Part shown: one piece after another, positions 1 to 6,488 of the stretch
Layout of the letters: each line of letters begins with the position of its first letter
Position numbering within the stretch: position 1 is the first letter of the stretch
Source: JAGXLC01 sp964461045
GTDB taxonomy: Bacteria; Bacteroidota; Bacteroidia; Bacteroidales; UBA12077
Length of the DNA stretch: 27,070 nt
Direction: 5' to 3'
NCBI GenBank assembly: GCA_964461045.1
Contig: CAYWSJ010000046.1
Location: 1-27,070 of the forward strand
Position numbers and translations under genes: made by a program
Notes under the pieces: generated by a model
Databases searched by the model: none
Told to the model about the DNA's origin: nothing
What the model saw: only the letters and a program-made list of their open reading frames with translations

Positions 1-13
1 AACTCTTCGTTGT
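1..13 (-). rRNA. 16S ribosomal RNA, extreme 5' end (partial)
   Basis: Read on the minus strand, the first bases give ACAACGAAGAGTT, the usual start of Bacteroidetes 16S rRNA, which continues TGATCCTGG. Lining up GAAGAG with the E. coli 5' end puts the mature end near position 13. Only these 13 bases are present, so the call rests on the match plus the rRNA-type leader upstream (two promoters and a boxA-like site). The rest of the rRNA operon would lie left of the window. Confidence 0.75.
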
Positions 14-84
14 AGAAAAAATTTGTGTTTCCTGTGCTCTGACTATCTTGACGAATGTCGCCTCGCTTTCTTACCTTTCTATCT

Positions 85-101
85 CAACATTTCAAAGAAC
101 T
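85..101 (-). promoter_or_regulatory. boxA-like antitermination site in rRNA leader
   Basis: The minus strand reads AGTTCTTTGAAATGTTG. It resembles the E. coli rrn boxA (TGCTCTTTAACA) and the GTTCTTTGA motif seen ahead of Bacteroidetes 16S genes. It lies downstream of both promoters and about 70 bases before the 16S. It probably binds the NusB/NusE antitermination complex, by analogy only. A second AGAGTTCTTTG copy lies at 230-240, between P1 and P2. Confidence 0.5.
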
Positions 102-150
102 TTTATCTCTTAAATAATATTTTAAAGTTCGTTTTCCCAAAAAGGGAATG

Positions 151-181
151 CAAAGTTAAAAAGACTTTATTTTTTTACAAA
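151..181 (-). promoter_or_regulatory. rRNA promoter P2 (Bacteroidetes consensus)
   Basis: The minus strand carries TTTG (181-178), exactly 19 bases, then TAACTTTG (158-151). This is a perfect match to the Bacteroidetes housekeeping promoter TTTG-N19-TAnnTTTG. The predicted start is near 144, about 130 bases ahead of the 16S rRNA. A small TTCCC/GGGAA inverted repeat (134-148) lies at the predicted start. Confidence 0.75.
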
Positions 182-253
182 ATATATTTTAACTTTTTTT
201 GATTTTTTTTTCTTCCCTCTTAAATAAAACAAAGAACTCTCAGTTGCGGGGTG

Positions 254-284
254 CAAATATATGTTAGATTTTTAAATTACCAAT
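254..284 (-). promoter_or_regulatory. rRNA promoter P1 (near consensus)
   Basis: The minus strand carries ATTG (284-281), 19 bases, then TATATTTG (261-254). The -7 element is perfect and the -33 element has one mismatch. It is followed by a GC-richer CACCCCGCAAC stretch and preceded by phased A-tracts (287-325) that may act as an UP-like or bent element. Together with P2 it forms a tandem pair, as is common in rRNA operons. Confidence 0.6.
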
Positions 285-429
285 CATTTTTAAAACTTTT
301 TTCAATCTTTTTTAATCTTTTTTTTCAACCCATTGCATGTGAGGCTTATAGTTTTAATTAACTTTTAAATAATCATTGTGTTTTCCTGTATTTTGGATAT
401 TTTATAGTAAATTCGTACAAAAAAGAAAC

Positions 430-1179
430 ATGGATAAAAAGCTTGTAATCATCCCTACTTATAATGAAAAAGGCAATATTGACAGGATAATACATAAGGT
501 CTTTTCTTTATCAACCATTTTTGACATTCTTATTATTGACGATAATTCTCCTGATCAGACTGCCGAAATAGTAAAAACACTACAAAAAGAGTATAATAAT
601 AAACTACACTTAATTGAAAGGGAGGGTAAGCTTGGACTAGGAACAGCTTACATCACAGGTTTTAAATGGGCCATTAAAAACAACTATGATTATATTATAG
701 AGATGGATGCAGATTTTTCGCACGACCCGAATGATTTACCAAGGTTATACGAAGCCTGTGCTAAAGACGGGGCTGATCTGGCGATTGGTTCGCGCTATAA
801 AAACGGGACCAATGTTGTTAACTGGCCAATCGGAAGAATATTAATGTCCTATTTCGCTTCAAAATACGTTTCTTTTATTACAGGAATGAAAATTAACGAT
901 ACCACTGCCGGATTCAAATGTTACAGAAAGAAAGTAATAGAAACCATTGATCTGGACCGCATAAAATTTAAAGGTTATGCTTTTCAAATAGAAATGAAGT
1001 TCAAAGCCTGGAAACATAAATTCAAGCTTGTTGAGGTACCCATTATTTTTACAAATCGACAGGTAGGAACCTCTAAAATGTCTGGTGGAATATTCAATGA
1101 AGCTTTATGGGGTGTAATAGGTATGAAAATAAGAAGTATGTTTAAAAATTATACTGATGAATCCAAAATTGATAAATAA
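430..1179 (+). CDS. Polyprenol monophosphomannose synthase-like glycosyltransferase (GT2, Dpm1 type)
   Basis: GT-A family 2 glycosyltransferase of about 249 residues, the size of soluble Dpm1-type enzymes. These transfer mannose (or a related sugar) from GDP-sugar to a polyprenyl phosphate at the inner face of the membrane. Visible motifs, numbered from the chosen start: IIPTYNEKGNI at 7-17, the nucleotide-binding DDNSPDQT at 37-44, and the metal-binding DAD in EMDADFSHDP at 91-100. There is no C-terminal membrane domain. The ATG at 430 (MDKKLVIIPTYNE) is preferred over the in-frame ATG at 376, because the 18 extra residues precede the conserved first strand. The end overlaps dihydroorotase by 23 bases, so the two are probably cotranscribed. 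The exact donor and acceptor cannot be read from sequence. Confidence 0.88.
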   Translation: MDKKLVIIPTYNEKGNIDRIIHKVFSLSTIFDILIIDDNSPDQTAEIVKTLQKEYNNKLHLIEREGKLGLGTAYITGFKWAIKNNYDYIIEMDADFSHDPNDLPRLYEACAKDGADLAIGSRYKNGTNVVNWPIGRILMSYFASKYVSFITGMKINDTTAGFKCYRKKVIETIDLDRIKFKGYAFQIEMKFKAWKHKFKLVEVPIIFTNRQVGTSKMSGGIFNEALWGVIGMKIRSMFKNYTDESKIDK

Positions 1180-2503
1180 TGCCCGTATTATAAATGAAAA
1201 CAATGACTTTACGGGATCTGTTCTTATCGGGGATGAAAAAATAAAAAAAGTATTCAGCGAACCTCTCTCAGAGAAAGAAATTCTAAAGGACTGGGAAGTA
1301 ATTGATGCAACCGGACTTATTCTCATACCAGGTATTATTGATGACCACGTTCATTTCCGAGAGCCAGGATTGACCCAAAAAGCAGATATTTACTCAGAGT
1401 CAAAGGCTGCAATAGCAGGTGGAGTAACCTCTTTTATGGAGATGCCAAATACAAAACCAGCTACCACTAGCATCCATGAACTGGAGAAAAAATATGAGTT
1501 AGCTAAACAAAAATCGTTTGCTAATTATTCATTTTATTTCGGAGCCACAAACAATAATTTTGAAGAAATTCAAAAAATTAATCCATCGGAAATACCAGGG
1601 ATCAAACTTTTCATGGGTTCATCAACTGGAAATATGCTAATTGATAATGAAAACACACTTAGTAAAATATTTGCTGAATCACCAAAAATTCTTGTATCTC
1701 ATTGTGAAGATGAAAAAACTATAAAAGACAATACAGAATATTATAAGAAAAAATTTGATGGTGATATTCCTTTTAAGAATCATCCTTTAATCCGGTCAGA
1801 GGAGGCTTGCTACAAATCATCCTCAAAAGCAATAAAACTGGCAAAAAAATACAACACGCGTTTACATATATTACATTTAAGTACTGCAAAAGAACTAGAA
1901 CTATTCAATGAAGATATTCCCCTTGAAGAAAAAAAGATAACAGGAGAAGTGTGTATTCATCATTTATGGTTCAATGATACCTTTTACAAAGACTTAGGCT
2001 ACAGGATTAAATGGAACCCAGCGGTGAAAAAGCAAAATGACCAAATTAAATTATTAGAGGGGTTGATTAATAATAAGATTGATGTAATTGCCACAGATCA
2101 TGCTCCTCATCTTTTAAAAGAAAAGCAACAGACTTACCTGAAAAGTCCATCCGGTGGCCCAATGATCCAGCATAGTTTGCTGGCAATGATGGAATTCTTC
2201 CATGAAAACAAAATAACCGTAAACAAAATTGTTGAAAAGATGTGCCACAATCCGGCTAAACTTTTCAAAGTTAAAAAGAGAGGATTTATAAAAGAAGGCT
2301 ACTGGGCAGATCTTGTATTAATCGATCCCGGAAAAACTTACAATATAAACACTGATAATATTCTATATAAATGTAAATGGTCTCCTATGGAAAACCTAAC
2401 ATTTAAATCTTCTGTATCACACACATTTATTAACGGACACTTAGCTTATGAAAAAGGCAACGTTTCAAATCAAAGGCACGCTAAAAGAATTGAATTTCAG
2501 TAA
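1157..2503 (+). CDS. pyrC: Dihydroorotase
   Basis: Zinc amidohydrolase that interconverts carbamoyl-aspartate and dihydroorotate, the third step of pyrimidine synthesis, in the cytosol. 448 residues, typical of the longer class. The metal-binding HxH lies at His64/His66 (DDHVHFREPG). The likely carboxylated lysine is Lys149 in GIKLFMGSSTGNM. Further ligand candidates are His181 (VSHCEDE), His236 or His239 (LHILHLS), and Asp313 (ATDHAPH). All expected residues are there, so it should be active. It starts inside the end of the glycosyltransferase gene and overlaps the next gene by 56 bases, a tight operon. A glycosyltransferase next to dihydroorotase is, to my knowledge, a recurring Bacteroidetes arrangement. 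Confidence 0.93.
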   Translation: MNPKLINNARIINENNDFTGSVLIGDEKIKKVFSEPLSEKEILKDWEVIDATGLILIPGIIDDHVHFREPGLTQKADIYSESKAAIAGGVTSFMEMPNTKPATTSIHELEKKYELAKQKSFANYSFYFGATNNNFEEIQKINPSEIPGIKLFMGSSTGNMLIDNENTLSKIFAESPKILVSHCEDEKTIKDNTEYYKKKFDGDIPFKNHPLIRSEEACYKSSSKAIKLAKKYNTRLHILHLSTAKELELFNEDIPLEEKKITGEVCIHHLWFNDTFYKDLGYRIKWNPAVKKQNDQIKLLEGLINNKIDVIATDHAPHLLKEKQQTYLKSPSGGPMIQHSLLAMMEFFHENKITVNKIVEKMCHNPAKLFKVKKRGFIKEGYWADLVLIDPGKTYNINTDNILYKCKWSPMENLTFKSSVSHTFINGHLAYEKGNVSNQRHAKRIEFQ

Positions 2504-3035
2504 ATTCCATGTCCTTTTATTGGTCGGTTTTCTTATTCCTATGGTTACAATTTTATCGAATTGTACTGATCCGGAAAAAAAAGATATTGGGAATAAAATT
2601 CAAATTAGCCCTCCTGATTCCATAAGACAGAATTTTTCCTTAATTGCAGACACAATTAATTATGGGGTGGTTGTTCATAATCGTGACTCTTCAAACCGCT
2701 GGCTGGAGAAATCCTTATCAGGTTTTGAAAGGAAAGATTTTATAAAAAGAATATTCCAGGCAATTTATGATAAAGAGATCCAGCCTTATGATTATTTTAC
2801 CGGAGAAGCCCTTTCTGTGAGAGACATAAAAAAGCTTGAAAAAGATCCTGAATTCAAGCGGTCAAGGATAGGTAAAATTCAATTCCTGGAAAGATGGTAT
2901 ATAGACACTACATCATTAAGTATGGTAAAAAAAGTACATTCTATAATGTTTGCTTATGAAATTTATAGGGAAGATGGTACTTTTAGAGGATATAAACCAG
3001 CCTTTAAAGTTTTTCTGCCAAAGGATAAAAAATAA
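2448..3035 (+). CDS. Predicted lipoprotein with GldN/PorN-like region
   Basis: A 195-residue protein with a basic N-terminus, a hydrophobic stretch (about 21-37) and Cys39 in a lipobox-like LSNC, so a lipoprotein is likely. The mature part (about 75-190) holds FERKDFIKRIFQAIYDKEI and later RWYIDTTSL, with MFAYEIYREDGT and FKVFLP near the end. This pattern (short helical segment, 'KI..YDYF', then a 'W/FxxD..' strand and a closing 'F..FLP') resembles gliding and type 9 secretion protein GldN/PorN, but at about two thirds of its length. The likeness comes from remembered family sequences, not an alignment. It starts 56 bases inside pyrC. No other gld/por genes are in the window, so a role in gliding or secretion is not shown. 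Confidence 0.55.
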   Translation: MKKATFQIKGTLKELNFSKFHVLLLVGFLIPMVTILSNCTDPEKKDIGNKIQISPPDSIRQNFSLIADTINYGVVVHNRDSSNRWLEKSLSGFERKDFIKRIFQAIYDKEIQPYDYFTGEALSVRDIKKLEKDPEFKRSRIGKIQFLERWYIDTTSLSMVKKVHSIMFAYEIYREDGTFRGYKPAFKVFLPKDKK

Positions 3036-3041
3036 CCTGCT

Positions 3042-3983
3042 ATGAGAATACTGATTATTGATGAAGTGCATGACATTTTACTAAAAAAACTAAAAGAAGA
3101 AGAATATAATATTAACTATTCTCCTAATATTAAGCCAGAAAATGTACGTAAAGAAATTCCCGGTTTTGAAGGCCTTATTCTGAGAAGTAAGATGAAAATA
3201 GACGCCGAGTTGATTGACAAGGGAAAAAAGTTAAAATTTATAGCAAGGGTTGGGGCCGGATTAGAAAATATTGATATAACTTACGCAAAAGAAAAAGGTA
3301 TTCATTGTATTAATTCACCGGAAGGCAACAAAGATGCTGTGGGAGAACATACTCTTGGATTACTGTTAAACCTTAACAACAAAATATTACAAAGTAACGA
3401 TGAGGTTAAAAAAGGTATCTGGAAAAGAGAAAGAAACAGGGGGACAGAATTAAAAAATAAAACAATTGGAGTTCTTGGATATGGGAATATGGGTAGTGCA
3501 TTTGCCAGAAAATTAAAAGGACTTGAGGTAAACGTCATAGCATATGATAAATATAAGTTTGACTATTCCAATGATTATGTAAAAGAGGTAACTTTCAAAG
3601 AATTTGTAGAACAAACTGATTTTCTGAGCATACATATTCCATTAACAAGCGAAAACAAATACCTAATTAATAAGGAATATTTAAAAAAATTTCATAAACA
3701 AATAATATTAATAAATACAGCACGGGGAGAAATTGTAAAAACCGATGATCTTGTGTCGCTCCTCGAATCTGGTGACATCAAAGGAGCAGCATTGGATGTA
3801 CTGGAATATGAAAAATCTACTTTTGAAGAATTGTTTGATAATACTGAATTACCTGATACAATGAATAAACTGATAAAATCAGAAAGAGTAATTTTAACGC
3901 CTCACATTGCTGGCTGGACTGATGAGTCATATTATAAAGTTTCGGCTATTGTTGCCCAAAAAATAATCAATCTTTTCAAATAG
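3042..3983 (+). CDS. D-2-hydroxyacid dehydrogenase (phosphoglycerate dehydrogenase-like)
   Basis: NAD-dependent D-2-hydroxyacid dehydrogenase, 313 residues. The dinucleotide-binding motif is GVLGYGNMG (143-151). The catalytic Arg is in INTARGE (Arg228), the Glu is near 255 in ALDVLEYE, and the His is in LTPHIAG (His288). It is close in length to short SerA-type phosphoglycerate dehydrogenases without the C-terminal ACT domain, so a role in serine synthesis is plausible. Related glyoxylate or lactate dehydrogenases cannot be excluded. It follows the lipoprotein gene by 6 bases and is the last gene of the rightward operon. Its TAG stop directly abuts the stop of the convergent aspartate kinase gene. 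Confidence 0.85.
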   Translation: MRILIIDEVHDILLKKLKEEEYNINYSPNIKPENVRKEIPGFEGLILRSKMKIDAELIDKGKKLKFIARVGAGLENIDITYAKEKGIHCINSPEGNKDAVGEHTLGLLLNLNNKILQSNDEVKKGIWKRERNRGTELKNKTIGVLGYGNMGSAFARKLKGLEVNVIAYDKYKFDYSNDYVKEVTFKEFVEQTDFLSIHIPLTSENKYLINKEYLKKFHKQIILINTARGEIVKTDDLVSLLESGDIKGAALDVLEYEKSTFEELFDNTELPDTMNKLIKSERVILTPHIAGWTDESYYKVSAIVAQKIINLFK

Positions 3984-5234
3984 CTATTCTTCAATTACAA
4001 ATTGAGCTGTATGTCTGCTCCTTTGCTCAACCAATACATTTCTGCCTTTTAAAAGGGTTTCAAGGGATTTTTCATTATAATGCCTTACAGTTATAAGCTC
4101 CAGCCCTTTGTTAAATAGAACCTTATAGTTTGATTTTAATTCTTCAATTAATTTATGAACCCTGCTGTTACCTTCATCAACACATACAGTAAAGTTAATT
4201 GCAGAATTCTGAATCAAATTTACCTTAATGCGGTAATCTGCAAATAAAGAATATATTTCACTCATAACTTCCTCAAAAACAAACGAAAAATCTTTTGGGA
4301 TAATAGAAATTAATACTTGCTTTTTCTTAAGAATAAAAATAGGTTTATCCTCATGGTAGGCAGGAAATTCAGCAATCAGAGTCCCCTCTTTATCAGGCTC
4401 CAGAAAGGATTTAACAAACAGAGCAATACCCTTATTCTGTAAGGGTTTAATAGTTTTCGGATGAATTATTTTTGCCCCATAGTAAGCAAGTTCTATTGCC
4501 TCCTGGTAAGATATCTTATCAATCTTAACAGGATTTTTAAAATACCTTGGGTCTGCATTAAGAACTCCGGGAACATCCTTCCATATAGTAACTGCCTTCG
4601 CATCAAGAGAATTCGCAAGAATGGCAGCTGTGTAATCAGATCCTTCTCTTCCCAGAGTTGTAGTTAATCCGTCATTAGTTCCTGAAATAAAACCCTGGGT
4701 AATATATAATTTTTTATAATAATCAAATCGTTTTTTTATGTTTATCCGGCTTGTTTTCCAATCCAGAATTGCTTCTCTGAATACTTTATCAGTAATTATT
4801 TGTTCACGTATGTCAACCCATTCATTTGTCAAACCTATTGTTTCAAGATAAGCACTTACAATCCTGGTAGATAGCAATTCTCCATAGCTAACCACCTGGT
4901 CATATAAAAAATCAAAATCTTTTGTATCTAAAGAAAACTTGTCTTCTAAATTAATAAAAATATCTCCAATCTCCTCAAAAATCGTATGATTTGAGTTAAA
5001 AAGTCTGTTCATTATTTCAATATGATAAGATTTAATCTCATTCAGTGTTTGAGAAAAATCTGATTTTTGTTCCTGATAAATAGCTTTAACCAATTTTTCA
5101 AGGTTATTTGTGGTTTTCCCCAGGGCAGAAACAACGACAATTCCATTGGGTATTTTTTCTTCAACAATCTTTGCCAGGTTTTTTACTCCGTTAGCAGATT
5201 TTACAGATGCACCACCAAATTTATTAATGTTCAT
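3984..5234 (-). CDS. Aspartate kinase (monofunctional)
   Basis: Phosphorylates aspartate, the first step to lysine, threonine and methionine (and diaminopimelate for the cell wall). 416 residues. The N-terminal kinase motif is INKFGGASVK (3-12). The catalytic-loop motif GREGSDYTAA is at 195-204, followed by VPGVLNADPR (221-230). The C-terminal third (about 300-416) fits ACT regulatory domains, so feedback control by an amino acid is expected, though the effector cannot be told. There is no fused homoserine dehydrogenase. It is transcribed alone, divergently from fbp; the 145-base intergenic region contains TAAATTTG on this strand (5326-5333) as a possible -7 element. No lysine-riboswitch-like structure was recognised in the leader. 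Confidence 0.92.
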   Translation of the reverse strand: MNINKFGGASVKSANGVKNLAKIVEEKIPNGIVVVSALGKTTNNLEKLVKAIYQEQKSDFSQTLNEIKSYHIEIMNRLFNSNHTIFEEIGDIFINLEDKFSLDTKDFDFLYDQVVSYGELLSTRIVSAYLETIGLTNEWVDIREQIITDKVFREAILDWKTSRINIKKRFDYYKKLYITQGFISGTNDGLTTTLGREGSDYTAAILANSLDAKAVTIWKDVPGVLNADPRYFKNPVKIDKISYQEAIELAYYGAKIIHPKTIKPLQNKGIALFVKSFLEPDKEGTLIAEFPAYHEDKPIFILKKKQVLISIIPKDFSFVFEEVMSEIYSLFADYRIKVNLIQNSAINFTVCVDEGNSRVHKLIEELKSNYKVLFNKGLELITVRHYNEKSLETLLKGRNVLVEQRSRHTAQFVIEE

Positions 5235-5337
5235 TTTTTCAACGATATCAGTTAATTCTATGATCGAAAATTATATTAAATAAAATTGAAATTATATATT
5301 TTTTGACAAAATCTACAAAAAATCGCAAATTTAAGTC

Positions 5338-5345
5338 TATTTTTG
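5338..5345 (+). promoter_or_regulatory. Candidate -7 element for fbp
   Basis: TATTTTTG fits the Bacteroidetes TAnnTTTG -7 box and lies 34 bases before the fbp start. No TTTG is found at the right distance upstream, so the call rests on the -7 box alone. Confidence 0.4.
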
Positions 5346-5379
5346 TATAAATAATTTCCAAAAAGTAAACTTTCAAGTT

Positions 5380-6399
5380 ATGAAACAATATAGAATTACA
5401 ACTCTTAATGAGTTTATAATTAGAAGACAGGCTAATATACCCTATGCAAAGGGGGAATTATCCAGATTGCTTCACCATATTGGAATAGCTGCAAAAGTTG
5501 TAAACAAGAAAGTAAACAAGGCCGGACTTGTTGATGTTTTAGGGAGTGCAGGTTCTGGTAACATACAGGGAGAGATACAACAAAAACTGGATGTATTTGC
5601 AGATATGCAATTTATTACTGCACTAAAAGATAGTAGTGAGTGCTGTGGAATTGCTTCAGAAGAAAATCAGGAGATCATTACATTCGATGATGATCTTGCA
5701 AATGACGGAAAATATATTGTTTGTATGGACCCCCTTGATGGTTCATCAAACATTGATGTAAATGTTTCAATAGGTACCATATTTTCAATTTATAAAAGAA
5801 TTTCACCCAGGGGGCAAAAGGCAGAGGAAAGAGATTTTCTTCAGGCGGGAAACAGGCAAATTGCTGCCGGATATATAATTTATGGCTCTTCAACAATGAT
5901 GGTATACACAACCGGCAGAGGGGTCAATGGATTTACCCTGGATAGCTCGATAGGAGAATTTTGTCTTTCTCACCCAGATATTAAAACACCAACAAATGGT
6001 AAAATATATTCTATAAATGAAGGAAACTATGCCAAGTTCGAGCCCGGGCTAAAAAATTATATAAAATACTGCAAAGAAAAAGATAAAGAAACGCAGCGTC
6101 CGAAATCTGCAAGATATATTGGATCGCTGGTGGCCGATTTTCATAGAAATCTCCTGAAAGGTGGAATTTTCATTTATCCTAAAACAGAAAGTTCCCCAAC
6201 GGGAAAACTCAGATTATTATACGAATGCAATCCCATTGCTTTTGTAGCAGAACAAGCAAATGGTAAAGCCTCAGATGGGACAGAAAGAATTTTAGACATT
6301 GAACCACAATCAATTCACCAAAGAGTTCCTTTTTACACAGGATCTTCAAAAATGGTTGAAGAAGTTCAGGATTTTTTGCAAAAGACTGATAAAGAATAA
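5380..6399 (+). CDS. fbp: Fructose-1,6-bisphosphatase, class I
   Basis: Hydrolyses fructose 1,6-bisphosphate to fructose 6-phosphate in gluconeogenesis, cytosolic. 339 residues, the normal length for the class I enzyme. The diagnostic metal-site motif DPLDGSSNIDVNVSIGTIFS lies at 117-136, with Asp117 and Asp120 as metal ligands. The conserved ASEE (92-95) supplies acidic residues. Sugar-binding residues later in the protein (KLRLLYECNP) are also present. It is a single-gene unit: its own -7 element lies upstream, and a strong terminator follows the stop by 26 bases. Confidence 0.94.
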   Translation: MKQYRITTLNEFIIRRQANIPYAKGELSRLLHHIGIAAKVVNKKVNKAGLVDVLGSAGSGNIQGEIQQKLDVFADMQFITALKDSSECCGIASEENQEIITFDDDLANDGKYIVCMDPLDGSSNIDVNVSIGTIFSIYKRISPRGQKAEERDFLQAGNRQIAAGYIIYGSSTMMVYTTGRGVNGFTLDSSIGEFCLSHPDIKTPTNGKIYSINEGNYAKFEPGLKNYIKYCKEKDKETQRPKSARYIGSLVADFHRNLLKGGIFIYPKTESSPTGKLRLLYECNPIAFVAEQANGKASDGTERILDIEPQSIHQRVPFYTGSSKMVEEVQDFLQKTDKE

Positions 6400-6424
6400 T
6401 ATAAATATTAGATATTTAGAAAAG

Positions 6425-6460
6425 AAAAAGGCAGTTAGAATAATCTCACTGCCTTTTTTT
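6425..6460 (+). terminator. Rho-independent terminator after fbp
   Basis: Arms AAAAAGGCAGT (6425-6435) and ACTGCCTTTTT (6448-6458) form an 11-bp stem with a 12-base loop. The right arm runs into a T-tract ending at 6460. It separates fbp from mfd. The last T of the tract is also the first base of a TAATTTTG promoter element. Confidence 0.88.
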
Positions 6461-6467
6461 AATTTTG
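6460..6467 (+). promoter_or_regulatory. Candidate -7 element for mfd
   Basis: TAATTTTG matches the Bacteroidetes -7 box TAnnTTTG. It begins at the end of the fbp terminator T-tract and lies 21 bases before the GTG start of mfd, so the leader would be only about 15 bases. No good -33 TTTG was found. Confidence 0.45.
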
Positions 6468-6488
6468 CATCCTTGAAAAAAATTTAAA

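Larger units (their letters stand above)
14..429. promoter_or_regulatory. rRNA operon leader and control region, divergent from the first coding operon
   Basis: No gene is seen in these 416 bases. On the minus strand they hold two near-consensus Bacteroidetes promoters, two AGTTCTTTG boxA-like motifs and a series of T-tracts (A-tracts on the minus strand). This organisation fits the control region of a 16S-23S-5S operon running left. The right part (about 330-429) must also hold the promoter of the rightward glycosyltransferase operon. A TAAATTCG at 408-415 is a weak -7 candidate, but it has no good TTTG partner. Confidence 0.65.

Noticed and set aside
408..415. Promoter for the first operon at TAAATTCG
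   Set aside because: No TTTG lies 17-23 bases upstream, so it is mentioned only as a weak candidate and not listed as a feature.
376..429. Longer start for the glycosyltransferase (18 extra residues)
   Set aside because: The extra residues lie ahead of the conserved first strand and add a strange hydrophobic leader; ATG 430 is the natural start.
5235..5379. Lysine riboswitch or attenuator before the aspartate kinase gene
   Set aside because: The 145-base intergenic region is AT-rich, shows no conserved riboswitch core or terminator, and is shared with fbp.
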